Shown: positions 43,480 through 51,602 of the stretch, piece after piece
How positions within the stretch are numbered: the stretch's first letter is position 1
Layout: the number at the start of each line of letters is the position of its first letter
Source: Fervidobacterium thailandense
GTDB lineage: Bacteria; Thermotogota; Thermotogae; Thermotogales; Fervidobacteriaceae
NCBI RefSeq assembly: GCF_001719065.1
Contig: NZ_LWAF01000006.1
Span: 34,864 to 98,863, forward strand
Direction: 5' to 3'
DNA: 64,000 nt
Translations under genes and position numbers: made by a program
Notes under the pieces: model-generated
What the model was told of the DNA's origin: nothing
What the model saw: the letters and a program-made list of their open reading frames with translations, nothing else
Databases searched by the model: none

Positions 43480-43881
43480 ATGAAGAGAGGAATAACGTTA
43501 GTTGAGGCACTAATTTCAATACTCATCATCTCTATGGCAATCGGAATAGCCACGCTAAGTGTTTCCAGGCTCATGTCGGCAGTTTATGGAAATTCAAAAC
43601 TCGTTGAGCTGTCGGAAATACTCTTCAACACATGCGAAGAGCTTGTTTATCAAGATGTCTCTCGAATTCAGGAAGGTTCCAGAGAGATTGTGTACAACGG
43701 TAAAAAGTACGTGATACGTGTAAGGAAAGAGGTTTTAACTCCGCAGTATGTATTCAAAAGAGGAGACAGTATTGTAGCAAAACCACCAGAGCTGAGAACG
43801 GAACCAGTTACAAAGGTAATTGTTACCGTTTTAGATGATCAGAACAGATTCGTTACAGCCGAAATTATTCCAAAACAATAA
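43480..43881 (+). CDS. Type IV minor prepilin (PilV-like)
   Basis: The 133-residue protein has a short basic leader and the prepilin-peptidase site MKRG/ITLVEALISILIISM, with Glu at +5, followed by a hydrophobic helix. The globular part is small. GGAGGG lies five bases before the ATG at 43480. The gene starts 29 bases after the stop of the split FG-GAP gene and stands second in the operon, the usual place of PilV. It probably joins the pilus tip complex. Confidence 0.82.
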   Translation: MKRGITLVEALISILIISMAIGIATLSVSRLMSAVYGNSKLVELSEILFNTCEELVYQDVSRIQEGSREIVYNGKKYVIRVRKEVLTPQYVFKRGDSIVAKPPELRTEPVTKVIVTVLDDQNRFVTAEIIPKQ

Positions 43882-43905
43882 CAAAGCGGAGCAGGTGGTT
43901 CACTG

Positions 43906-44445
43906 ATGAAAGTGAGAAAAGGTTACACTATGACGGAGTTAATGGTAGGATTGGTCATAATAGCGATCGTTCTTGGTATTAGTATTCCTGCCCTTTATAT
44001 TCTTGCTACAAGGCTACCAACGGAGGCCACGATAACGACGGCTTCTGAGAGAGTTCTGTTTCTTCTTGCTGATGGTCGGCTTTTGAGCATTTCAGCCGAA
44101 CAACCGGTAAAGTTTCGCTTTTCAAAGATAAGTAACGGTTTTTTGTTCCAGGTCTTTGTGGACAAGGAACTTGATGGCGTTCCCGACGACCCGAATTCCG
44201 TAAAGGAAGCAAGGCTTACCACCACGGAAGATAGGAGTTATGGAGAGATGAAAATCCTGTTCAACGGTTTAGAATTAAGCAACTTGGAGGATTTTTACAT
44301 ATACGATGGGGTGTTCATAAAGTACGCTCAGCAAAATTCTTCCACGGAATATTCGAATTACAGGATAGATTTCGTGTTGCGGAACCTGAGACGATCTATC
44401 GTCATTAGAGATTCCATGCCAAAGATAGAAGAAACTGGTAGGTGA
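43906..44445 (+). CDS. Type IV minor prepilin (FimT/GspH-like)
   Basis: The 179-residue protein starts KVRKG/YTMTELMVGLVIIAI, a prepilin-peptidase site with Glu at +5, and has the hydrophobic stem that follows. The C-terminal domain is beta-rich with LLADGRLLSISAEQPVKF, resembling FimT/GspH. It is 24 bases downstream of the previous pilin gene and shares its operon. GGAGCAGGTGG precedes the ATG. Confidence 0.82.
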   Translation: MKVRKGYTMTELMVGLVIIAIVLGISIPALYILATRLPTEATITTASERVLFLLADGRLLSISAEQPVKFRFSKISNGFLFQVFVDKELDGVPDDPNSVKEARLTTTEDRSYGEMKILFNGLELSNLEDFYIYDGVFIKYAQQNSSTEYSNYRIDFVLRNLRRSIVIRDSMPKIEETGR

Positions 44446-44449
44446 TTAC

Positions 44450-45517
44450 GTGCTTTTAAGAAATAGAAGAGGCTTTACTCTCACCGAAGTATTAATCGTT
44501 TTGGTAATATTAACGATATTTTTCGCTATCCTTGTCACAATGGTACACGGTGTGGTGACGGCGTACCGGTTTTCGAAAACCACACTTCAAGCACTTTATG
44601 CTGAGAGCTACATACGTTTCTTTTTCGACATGCTCGAAAACGAACTACGGTGGGCCGGCAGTGGCACGCATTTGATGAGGGAAGGTTTTTCTTCATCACC
44701 TCCACCAACAGGAGATCCGGATCTACACAATCAGGTTAGATTCGGTAAGATGTCCGGAATAACACGTGTTAGATTTTCCGAAGTTTTGGATTACCTGTGG
44801 ATAAGAACATGGGGAATTGATGTTCGTGTCGAAGGTCAGGAAATAGCTTTCTACCTGACTTATTTAAAAACCTATCCCGTTCTATTTAAAAGAGTCCCTA
44901 ACATTACGAATAGATATGTTGCATTAAACACCGGATTTGTCGGAAAGTCCAACTGGGTAATTTCAGCAAGTAGACTTTCAACAGGAGCAAACGAATATTT
45001 CTCAACTTTGGTGAACGTATCTGTCACAATGCCCAACGGAACACCATTTACCGGCGGCGAGATAAGGAAAAATGACGAATTGAACATAGTGTGTCCGGGA
45101 AATGTCAAATGGCACGAGTATATTTATTTTGTGGTTGAGTCAGTGGGTCGAGGACTGTTTGGTATTGATTTCGGAGAAGGTTTTCGTAGGATAAGGGTAG
45201 CCTTCAACCCTTCAACAAGGACAATCTACGTAACTAAATACTCGCCTGTATCCGGCGCAAGCATCACCCAGAGAATTCTCGAAAACGTGAAAAATTTTGA
45301 GATTTACCTTGCAAGGCAAGGTGGAGCCGGTTTGGATTTTGAAAGAGTTGATCCTGCGACCTGGAATACGAGAAAACCTACCGTTGCCGTTAGCCAACTT
45401 GTCGGTTTTAAATTTCTCATCGAATGGGAGTCACCGTGGCTTGTTGGAGCAAGACCAATTTTGATCAGGAAAGAACGCGTGATTTTATTGCCTGAAGTTC
45501 TTGATTCGAGTATGTAG
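44450..45517 (+). CDS. Type IV minor prepilin (PilW-like)
   Basis: The 355-residue protein carries LLRNRRG/FTLTEVLIVLVIL, the clearest prepilin site of the group, and a long C-terminal domain typical of PilW. The segment FFFDMLENELRWAGSGTHLM fits the PilW family start. A GTG at 44450 is used, with GTAGGTGA just upstream and only four bases after the previous stop. It is probably part of the pilus-tip priming complex. Confidence 0.82.
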   Translation: MLLRNRRGFTLTEVLIVLVILTIFFAILVTMVHGVVTAYRFSKTTLQALYAESYIRFFFDMLENELRWAGSGTHLMREGFSSSPPPTGDPDLHNQVRFGKMSGITRVRFSEVLDYLWIRTWGIDVRVEGQEIAFYLTYLKTYPVLFKRVPNITNRYVALNTGFVGKSNWVISASRLSTGANEYFSTLVNVSVTMPNGTPFTGGEIRKNDELNIVCPGNVKWHEYIYFVVESVGRGLFGIDFGEGFRRIRVAFNPSTRTIYVTKYSPVSGASITQRILENVKNFEIYLARQGGAGLDFERVDPATWNTRKPTVAVSQLVGFKFLIEWESPWLVGARPILIRKERVILLPEVLDSSM

Positions 45518-45537
45518 GAAAAGCGGGTGGTAAGTGT

Positions 45538-45984
45538 ATGAAGAAAGGAATCATAACCATATCAGTTGCGTTGATTATTCTCATTATTTCTTCTATTTCC
45601 GTACTTTTTCTCTCGGGAATTATGAGGGAAATTTTCCAAACAGAACAAAGAATTACCGAATCAATTGAAAATTCTTACTCACGACTACTCATACTCTCCG
45701 GAACTAACATTTGGCAATATTTCCTTTCTATAAACGCTGCATACTGGGACTATATACGAACTGCCGACGACACAGGTCCAACGGCTCTAAATACGGAGAT
45801 ATCATTCAACACGGCCATCAACTTTGGTTTTCAAAGGTCCTCCACCACAAATTATACACTGAGCTCGCTTACAGTTTTCCACGAAGGTGCCCAGAAGCTT
45901 ATGAGCGTACGATTCAATATTATAAAGAACGGGCAACCGTATCCTTACTCAGCTGTGGTCGATTTCGGATGGCCAGGCTTTTAA
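45538..45984 (+). CDS. Minor pilin-like protein (PilX position)
   Basis: The 148-residue protein starts KKG/IITISVALIILIISSISV, a hydrophobic stem without the Glu at +5, then a polar helix (FLSGIMREIFQTEQRITESI) and a small domain with NIWQYFLSINAAYWDY. The missing Glu is also seen in PilX/GspK-like tip subunits, which insert first. GGGTGGT precedes the ATG. It is the last gene of the operon; metF converges from the other strand ten bases later. Confidence 0.7.
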   Translation: MKKGIITISVALIILIISSISVLFLSGIMREIFQTEQRITESIENSYSRLLILSGTNIWQYFLSINAAYWDYIRTADDTGPTALNTEISFNTAINFGFQRSSTTNYTLSSLTVFHEGAQKLMSVRFNIIKNGQPYPYSAVVDFGWPGF

Positions 45985-45993
45985 ACTCATCCG

Positions 45994-46935
45994 CTATGAA
46001 AATCTTCCTAATCTTTTCAACACCTCACACGTTTCCTTGCCGCGTCCCATGGTGAATAAATGAACCCCCGGAGCTCCTTTTTCGAGGAGTTCGTTTATCA
46101 ACTCGACGGTAAAGCTTACTCCAATTTCGAATTCTTCACTCTCTGTTCTTGCATCTTTCATTCGCTCAAGAAAACTTTGAGGAATGTTGACGAAGAATTT
46201 TTTTGGAATTGCGTAAACTGATTTCAAACTCACCACCGGTTTCACTCCTGGCAAGATAGGCACATCTACACCTACTCTTCGGCATCTTTCGACGAAATCA
46301 GCGTAAACATTTGCATCAAAGACCATCTGAGTTATCACAAAATGTGCTCCAGCATCAATTTTTCGCTTTAGGAATGAGATATCTTCATCTAAATTTGGTG
46401 ACTCGAAATGTTTTTCCGGATACCCCGCTACTCCGATGCAGAAGTCCGTTTTTCTTTCCGGAATCTCCATGTACAAGTATTTCCCTTCGTTCATCTTCGC
46501 AATCTGTTCAACTAACTCGTAAGAATATGTGTAATCTCCTTTCTGTGGTGTCTTCGTTTCCTCACCGCGTACCACAAAGACATTTTCCACACCCATAATC
46601 CATAGATCAATGAGTAAATTTTCCATCTCGAATTTGTTCATACCCTTGCAAATCAGATGTGGTACAACCTCAATCTCATCACCATACCTTCTTAAGATGG
46701 CAGCCGTAAGTCCGACAGTCCCCGGACGCTTCATCTTGTACACCTTTTCAATCCTATCTCCAAACTCTACGTATTCCACTTCCACTGGGTGTCTTGTGAT
46801 GTTTACGAACGAAATATCAAACTCCATAAGTTTATCTAACGTCTTGAAAATTTCATCTACATCTCCACCTTTTTTCGGAGGAATTATTTCAACGGATAAT
46901 ACTTTCTGACGCGATATCTTGTCGACAATCTTCAT
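45994..46935 (-). CDS. metF: Methylenetetrahydrofolate reductase
   Basis: The FAD enzyme reduces methylene-THF to methyl-THF, the methyl donor for methionine. The 313-residue TIM barrel has SVEIIPPKKGG near 14-24 (catalytic Glu), the PHLICKGMN segment near 92, VFVVRGEE near 118, FCIGVAGYPEKH near 165 and HFVITQMVFD near 197. GGGGGAG lies eight bases before the ATG. It is the last gene of the lysC operon, 56 bases after UPF0280, so methyl supply is regulated with homocysteine synthesis. Confidence 0.95.
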   Translation of the reverse strand: MKIVDKISRQKVLSVEIIPPKKGGDVDEIFKTLDKLMEFDISFVNITRHPVEVEYVEFGDRIEKVYKMKRPGTVGLTAAILRRYGDEIEVVPHLICKGMNKFEMENLLIDLWIMGVENVFVVRGEETKTPQKGDYTYSYELVEQIAKMNEGKYLYMEIPERKTDFCIGVAGYPEKHFESPNLDEDISFLKRKIDAGAHFVITQMVFDANVYADFVERCRRVGVDVPILPGVKPVVSLKSVYAIPKKFFVNIPQSFLERMKDARTESEEFEIGVSFTVELINELLEKGAPGVHLFTMGRGKETCEVLKRLGRFS

Positions 46936-46991
46936 CTACCGTACTCCCCCTTTTATGAACAGGCTGACGATTTTAAAAATCCAAGCTTGAA

Positions 46992-47756
46992 TCACGCTTG
47001 CTCCAAGCGAAGTGTCTTCCCAGCAACAGCGATTTTGTCATCAAGGATTGCTATAATACCTACGAAGTTGTCTCCCATTTCCTCTTGAGCAAGAATAGTT
47101 ACTTTTTTCAAATCTTCCGCAATTTTAACCATGTTACCGTACCGAGTCGCAAAAGCATCTGCTATAGCCGCCTTTGTGGAAATAACGGTAACCGCATCAG
47201 CATTTCCAAAACTCAGCGAGTGTCCGATTTTCCCGGACGAAGTACAAACTCCGTACTCTCCACCAGGAAGAACTATGGCAATCCTGTTGAAAGGTGAATT
47301 GAAATTGGCAAAGACTCCTATCTTTATCTCTTCCTCCGTTTTCAGATAAATATCTCCGCCGTTTTCAACGATCACATTTCTTACACAAAAGCGTTCAGCC
47401 AACCGTTTTCCCACCCACTGAGCGATGGCTCCCGCAACCGCGGCCATAGGTCCAACACCAGCTAAGAAAGATGCGTGAATCATTTCATCAATTATTTCCC
47501 TGGTTGGTAGTGCGAAGTTGCTTTTCAGTTCTATGTGAATAGGCTCCAGCGTTTCGAAAAAAATAGAAGACTCAACTTTCAACTTTTCGAACATTTCGTA
47601 AGCATCCTTGACAAGGTCGTAAGCGAAATCAACCATTTCCACGGAAAACGAGTCCGTCGCAATTGCCAAATCAGTGTACTTATAGCGTACGAAAAACCGG
47701 GAATACTTATCACTCAGACGCGTTCGGTAAAACTTATTTGCAACAGGTACCTTCAT
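46992..47756 (-). CDS. UPF0280 (COG2122) protein, ApbE-like, homocysteine-pathway partner
   Basis: The 254-residue protein has the family block HASFLAGVGPMAAVAGAIAQ near 93-112 and VIVENGGDIYL near 130, with GVCTSSGKIGHSLSFGNADA near 175-194. It is related to ApbE flavin transferases. COG2122 proteins have been linked genetically to anaerobic homocysteine formation together with COG1900 proteins, and that gene lies directly upstream here. The start overlaps its stop region by 23 bases; GGAGG lies 12 bases before the ATG. Its exact reaction is unknown. Confidence 0.88.
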   Translation of the reverse strand: MKVPVANKFYRTRLSDKYSRFFVRYKYTDLAIATDSFSVEMVDFAYDLVKDAYEMFEKLKVESSIFFETLEPIHIELKSNFALPTREIIDEMIHASFLAGVGPMAAVAGAIAQWVGKRLAERFCVRNVIVENGGDIYLKTEEEIKIGVFANFNSPFNRIAIVLPGGEYGVCTSSGKIGHSLSFGNADAVTVISTKAAIADAFATRYGNMVKIAEDLKKVTILAQEEMGDNFVGIIAILDDKIAVAGKTLRLEQA

Positions 47757-49158
47757 TACACTCGTTTACCTCCAGTCTTTTCACCTGTAAGACTTCTACT
47801 TCAGGCAGAGGGAGCCCTATTGGACACACATCCTCGCAAAGTCTACATCCGGTACAAAGATTGCGAATAACAGTTACCTTCCCAGTCTCGTTAAACCTCA
47901 GGGCCCCAAAGTTACAGACACTGATGCATGCTCCACATCCTACGCACTCATTGTGAAGTGAGGACTTCAATCTTTCTATTTCCAGATCGATTTCCAAATT
48001 TTGCAAGATATCCAAATCGTCATTTGGTCTTGTCAACAAAGCTCGCTCTTCATTTAGCATCTCTACTGGTTTTGTCAGGTAGAACCTACCCTTTTCCACC
48101 CACTCTTTCAAAGTATTTGCAATTTCTCTTGCTTTCGACAAGCTCGATAGCGGACTGGTTCTAACCAGTTTTCCGAAAAGTTCAACCTCTCCGGAGAACA
48201 ATTCGCTGTAAGTAACAACCCTAATCAACGGCTTTTCAGGTCTCGAATAATCCCTGATCTCGGTCTTCAGTTCGCGATTCGATAAGCTCAAATAAAACGC
48301 AATTTCTTCGTCGAGTACGGGAATAGGTACACCAACACCAACGAACAACGTAACACCGTAGTTTTTGAAATATGCCCCTCTCACGTATTCAGCGCTCATC
48401 TTCTTCGCATCCCCGATTAATGCCAAAGTTCTTGCAGGGACCATTGGTACTCCGTTTTCGTCTTCTTTCACGTTCGTTCTGAACTGGGTTCCATACCAAG
48501 CCACGTAACCAATCGTACCACCTAAGAAGATCCTCGTGCCTACACCAATAGTTCTAAGTTTGGGATCTTTCAAGAGTGGGCTGAGTTCACCGGAGGTCGA
48601 AAACGTGACGTTACCATAGTTTGGGAGTAGTTTCCCCATGTAAGTGTAAAGTATCCTATCTGAACCGTTCGTCGCTGCTGAGTAGTTTTGGTAAGCGTTT
48701 CGTGGATTGAAGAGGTAAAAATCGTTAATGGAGTGTTTGTCCACCAAGCCTTCATAATACCGTCTGGGATAGCAATCGGTTCCCTTGCCCCAGGCTTGCA
48801 GGAGAAGTTTTTCACCACGTATGAGTAGTTCTATCACATGCCCTCCGCCAAACGTTGGATCCTCCTCAGATTCAGCCGTTGCTCCTAAGTAACCGTCCAC
48901 GGCTGCGATACCACCGTACACTGGTACACCGGCCAGTTTTATCCGCTCCATGCGCATTGGAGGAACGGTGTGTCCGAAGTTGATGAACGCACCACTGGAG
49001 CACATAGGTGCAAAGGTCCCTGTCGTTACCACGTCTACTTTCTTAAAAGCCGACTTAACTCCCTCTTCCTTGCACATTTTTATGAACTCTTCGGCAGTTA
49101 ATACAACTGCTTCCCCGTTGGCAATCTTTTCGTTTATCTCATCTATCGTTCTCACCAT
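47734..49158 (-). CDS. Homocysteine biosynthesis protein (COG1900/DUF39) fused to a 4Fe-4S ferredoxin domain
   Basis: The 474-residue protein has the DUF39 domain at about 1-370, with TTGTFAPMCSSGAFINFGHT near 44-63 (conserved Cys), YGGIAAVDGYLGAT near 79 and GKGTDCYPRR near 121. Two 4Fe-4S motifs close the chain: CVGCGACISVCNFG and CTGCRLCEDVCPIG near 410-450. In anaerobes this family converts aspartate semialdehyde to homocysteine with sulfide. In methanogens the ferredoxin is a separate protein; here it is fused. GGGGAGGG precedes the ATG, and the gene overlaps lysC by 20 bases. Confidence 0.92.
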   Translation of the reverse strand: MVRTIDEINEKIANGEAVVLTAEEFIKMCKEEGVKSAFKKVDVVTTGTFAPMCSSGAFINFGHTVPPMRMERIKLAGVPVYGGIAAVDGYLGATAESEEDPTFGGGHVIELLIRGEKLLLQAWGKGTDCYPRRYYEGLVDKHSINDFYLFNPRNAYQNYSAATNGSDRILYTYMGKLLPNYGNVTFSTSGELSPLLKDPKLRTIGVGTRIFLGGTIGYVAWYGTQFRTNVKEDENGVPMVPARTLALIGDAKKMSAEYVRGAYFKNYGVTLFVGVGVPIPVLDEEIAFYLSLSNRELKTEIRDYSRPEKPLIRVVTYSELFSGEVELFGKLVRTSPLSSLSKAREIANTLKEWVEKGRFYLTKPVEMLNEERALLTRPNDDLDILQNLEIDLEIERLKSSLHNECVGCGACISVCNFGALRFNETGKVTVIRNLCTGCRLCEDVCPIGLPLPEVEVLQVKRLEVNECNEGTCCK

Positions 49159-50515
49159 CTTGACTCCCTCCCCAGAACTCGTCGTGAACTCTCCTTACAG
49201 CTTCCACTTCGGCTTCTTCAGGAACAATGAAGTACAGTGAGACCTCGGAGGCCCCAGCTGAAATCATCTCAACGTTAATTCCACCGTCCGCAACTGCTTT
49301 GAAAATTCTCGAAGCGATACCATGATGGTCAAGCAGACCTTCACCCACGACTGCGATCAGTGCTTTGTCATGCTTGAAAGTAACCTCTTCAATCTCGTTT
49401 AACCTAAGCGATTCAGCAAGTTTCATGACTCTTTCTCCGTCTTTTCGTGAAACGATTAGGCTGATGCATGTCTGCGATGTAATAACGAACTTTATATTTA
49501 TCCCCGCACTTGCAACAGCTCTTGCGATTTCGCCCAAGACACCGGGTACACGTCCAAGGTTCCGTCCTTTAAACTGCACGATTGCTATATCCCTGCTTGA
49601 CGAGATACTCTTTACACAAGAATCCACCTTCGTCTTCTCTGGAACAATCCGTGTGCATCTATTTAAGTCAAATCCGTTTGTCACATCACATATGTAAAGT
49701 GGTATATTCCTAAGCCTCAGTGGATCGACGGCATTGTAGTGTAGCACTTTTGCACCAAAATAAGAGAGCTCATCAGCCTCATCGTAGCTCAAAGTTGAAA
49801 CTAAAGACGGACAGCTTACCGCCCTTGGATCACCGGTCAAGAAGCCTGGAACATCTTTAAACAAGGCAACGTACTCGGCTCTCAAGCAATACCCTAACGC
49901 GGTAGCTGTGTAATCACTTCCCCCACGACCAAGTATGGTGATATCCCCGCTCGGAGAAGCACCGTAAAATCCAGGGACGATGACATCATTCGATATCCAT
50001 TTGTCTACATTGGCAAGTATGTTCTCCTCAGTTCGCTCCAAAATAATCGTTGCACCACCGAACTTCCCGTCAGTTACTATAAAATCCTTTGGATCCATTA
50101 GAGAAAAGTCCAAACCGTTCTTTCGAAAAATCTCACTTAAAACATATGCGCTGCACCGTTCCCCGTGACTTACCACGGTATCGTACACAAAATCAGGGAC
50201 TCTCCCTATAAGCTGTGCACCCAGTAGAAAACCCTCTATAGAGAAAACAATTGACCTTAGCTTATCATCGTCGTTTCCCAAAAAATTCCTGTGAAACTTA
50301 TAAAGATCATCCAGAAAATTATTAATCTCTATATCCCGCAAATTTCTCAGTGCATTTACCAATTTGTCTGTGACACCGTAAAGAGCACTTACAACCACTA
50401 CGTAACGCATATCTTGCGATGATTTCTTCAAGGAAGTCAAGATAGAAATAACGTGTTGAACGTCCCCCACACTTTTGAAATTCGATCCTCCGAACTTTAG
50501 AATTGCAAACTTCAC
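49139..50515 (-). CDS. lysC: Aspartate kinase
   Basis: The enzyme phosphorylates aspartate, the entry step to homocysteine, threonine and lysine. The 458 residues have the N-terminal AILKFGGSNF (KFGGS), the GFYGASPSGDITILGRGGSDY block near 195-215, and two C-terminal ACT domains (VPGVLGEIARAVASAGINIK and DHHGIASRIFKAVADGGINV). GGAGGTGG lies six bases before the GTG at 50515, which fixes the start. It is the first enzyme of the operon. A leader-peptide attenuator directly upstream suggests Met control. Confidence 0.94.
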   Translation of the reverse strand: MKFAILKFGGSNFKSVGDVQHVISILTSLKKSSQDMRYVVVVSALYGVTDKLVNALRNLRDIEINNFLDDLYKFHRNFLGNDDDKLRSIVFSIEGFLLGAQLIGRVPDFVYDTVVSHGERCSAYVLSEIFRKNGLDFSLMDPKDFIVTDGKFGGATIILERTEENILANVDKWISNDVIVPGFYGASPSGDITILGRGGSDYTATALGYCLRAEYVALFKDVPGFLTGDPRAVSCPSLVSTLSYDEADELSYFGAKVLHYNAVDPLRLRNIPLYICDVTNGFDLNRCTRIVPEKTKVDSCVKSISSSRDIAIVQFKGRNLGRVPGVLGEIARAVASAGINIKFVITSQTCISLIVSRKDGERVMKLAESLRLNEIEEVTFKHDKALIAVVGEGLLDHHGIASRIFKAVADGGINVEMISAGASEVSLYFIVPEEAEVEAVRRVHDEFWGGSQDGENDR

Positions 50516-50564
50516 CCTTTGCCACCTCCCCGGATTCAAGCTTCATCTTTCGGATCTTAACTAC

Positions 50565-50649
50565 AAAAAAGCGGTCGGGTTTTTTCAACCCGACCGCCGA
50601 TTTTCCTTGCCAACAAACTACAGGTGTACCCCTCGGCGGTCGGTACACC
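50565..50649 (-). promoter_or_regulatory. Putative Met attenuator (terminator versus antiterminator) before lysC
   Basis: On the minus strand, a terminator has stem GCGGTCGGGTT/AACCCGACCGC (50597-50587 with 50581-50571), loop GAAAA, then TTTTTT. Upstream, CCGACCGCCGA (50643-50633) pairs perfectly over 11 bases with TCGGCGGTCGG (50600-50590), which takes over most of the terminator's 5' arm. A third hairpin, GGTGTACC/GGTACACC (50649-50642 with 50630-50623), holds the antiterminator in its loop. The leader's Met run ends at 50651, two bases upstream. No lysine or SAM riboswitch core was found. Confidence 0.75.
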
Positions 50650-50740
50650 ACATCATCATAGGCATCATTGCTATTTCATGTGTCTTTTTGACAAATAGCT
50701 TTACTGACTGCTCTGAGAAATTAGCCCCCAGTGTTCTCAT
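50618..50740 (-). CDS. Met-rich leader peptide of the lysC operon
   Basis: A 40-codon ORF starts with ATG at 50740, six bases after GGTGAGG, and ends with TAG at 50620-50618. It contains ATG-ATG-CCT-ATG-ATG-ATG at 50668-50651 (peptide AMMPMMMWC), five Met in six codons, then runs through the 5' strands of the alternative hairpins before its stop. The downstream genes make homocysteine and methyl-THF for methionine. This is the arrangement of a classic amino-acid leader peptide. The same Met run (MMM) survives in a second, older copy at 51060-51068. Confidence 0.7.
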   Translation of the reverse strand: MRTLGANFSEQSVKLFVKKTHEIAMMPMMMWCTDRRGVHL

Positions 50741-50957
50741 CAGCCGCCTCACCACGCTCAATAAGAAACTCCCCCCAGCACTCGTATCCAAAAATTACTT
50801 TCAGAGGCCGTTTTTGCTCTTCTTTCTTTTGATTGCCTCACGAACCGTTACTGAAAGTACAACACCTACCAAAACCAGCACCAAAATTAATTCAAACAAT
50901 TCGCTGAGAGTTATAACGAGTTTCACACCGTTCCCCCTTGGTTTTCTGAGGAAATTA
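50651..50957 (-). repeat. Leader-region repeat, copy 1 (lysC-proximal)
   Basis: About 307 bases on the minus strand run from the micro-ORF region to the Met run. They align along their length with 51060-51357. This copy keeps the micro-ORF frame and ends next to a full attenuator. Confidence 0.75.
50801..50926 (-). CDS. 41-residue single-TM micro-protein in the lysC leader
   Basis: A GTG at 50926 follows GGGGGAACGGT and opens a 41-residue frame with an acidic start, one hydrophobic helix (LILVLVLVGVVLSVTV) and a basic end (REAIKRKKSKNGL). It lies about 48 bases after the promoter-proximal start site and before the Met leader. The tandem copy upstream has a frameshifted version with the same end (KNSL), which hints at past coding. 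Function unknown; it could also be a chance frame. Confidence 0.45.
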   Translation of the reverse strand: MKLVITLSELFELILVLVLVGVVLSVTVREAIKRKKSKNGL

Positions 50958-50979
50958 CAAAACCGCGTTCGTTTAGTTT

Positions 50980-51007
50980 ATTATACTCAAAGCCGTGAAA
51001 AATTCAA
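50980..51007 (-). promoter_or_regulatory. Promoter of the lysC operon
   Basis: On the minus strand TTGAAT (51007-51002) and TATAAT (50985-50980) have a 16-base spacer. It sits between the two leader repeats, so only the lysC-proximal copy is in this transcript. The 5' leader would be about 460 bases. Confidence 0.65.
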
Positions 51008-51059
51008 GACCTGATTTGACTATCCACAAGTATGTCGACTTTTGTGGGAGTTTAAGATA

Positions 51060-51357
51060 CATCATCATGGCTATTTCATGTATCTTTTTGACAAATAACT
51101 TCACTGACTGCTCTGAAGAATTAGCGTTTTGCTTACCTATAAATGGTCCCACTGCGCTCAACTCAAGAAGCTTCTTAGCACTCGTACCCAAGAATCACTT
51201 TCAGAGGCTATTTTTGATCTTCCTTCTTTTGTTCGACTCAGGAAACATCATCAAGAATACAGCCTTAGTCAAAACGAGGACAAAAATTAATGAAATTGGC
51301 TCCCCGAGCGTTAAACGAGTTTTGTAGTAACTTCTCTCTTGGTTTTTTGAGAACTTA
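51060..51357 (-). repeat. Leader-region repeat, copy 2 (cstA-proximal, decayed)
   Basis: This copy aligns with 50651-50957 throughout, including GAGCAGTCAGTGAAGTTATT (peptide SEQSVKLFVKK) and a Met run of three codons. Its micro-ORF is frameshifted near 51320, and no terminator follows the Met run. It looks like an older duplicate. The bases 51358-51544 hold nothing I can name. Confidence 0.7.
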
Positions 51358-51544
51358 GTGCGCAGTACTCGGTCGGATTAATATCTTACGCAGGAGTCAA
51401 GTTTCGATCTGAGCAACGACTTGAGTAGTTCAAGAAAGCAAAAAGGAGCACATGCTTTACAAGGTATTTGCTGCCAACAAAATGGATGCTTTTTTTATCA
51501 AGGAGTACCACCAAAGATGAGCAAAAACAAAATTCAAAGGCTTA

Positions 51545-51577
51545 AATAAAAAAGGGATGGGTAGCTACCCATCCCTT
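51545..51577 (-). terminator. Terminator of cstA
   Basis: AAGGGATGGGTAG and its exact complement make a 13-pair palindromic stem (51552-51577), followed on the minus strand by TTTTTTATTT. Confidence 0.88.
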
Positions 51578-51602
51578 ATGAAATCTGAACCAATAACTTA
51601 AC

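Noticed and set aside
50520..50980. Lysine (L-box) or SAM riboswitch before lysC
   Set aside because: I could not find the conserved cores of either class; the alternative hairpins and the Met run fit ribosome-mediated attenuation better. A covariance search would settle it.
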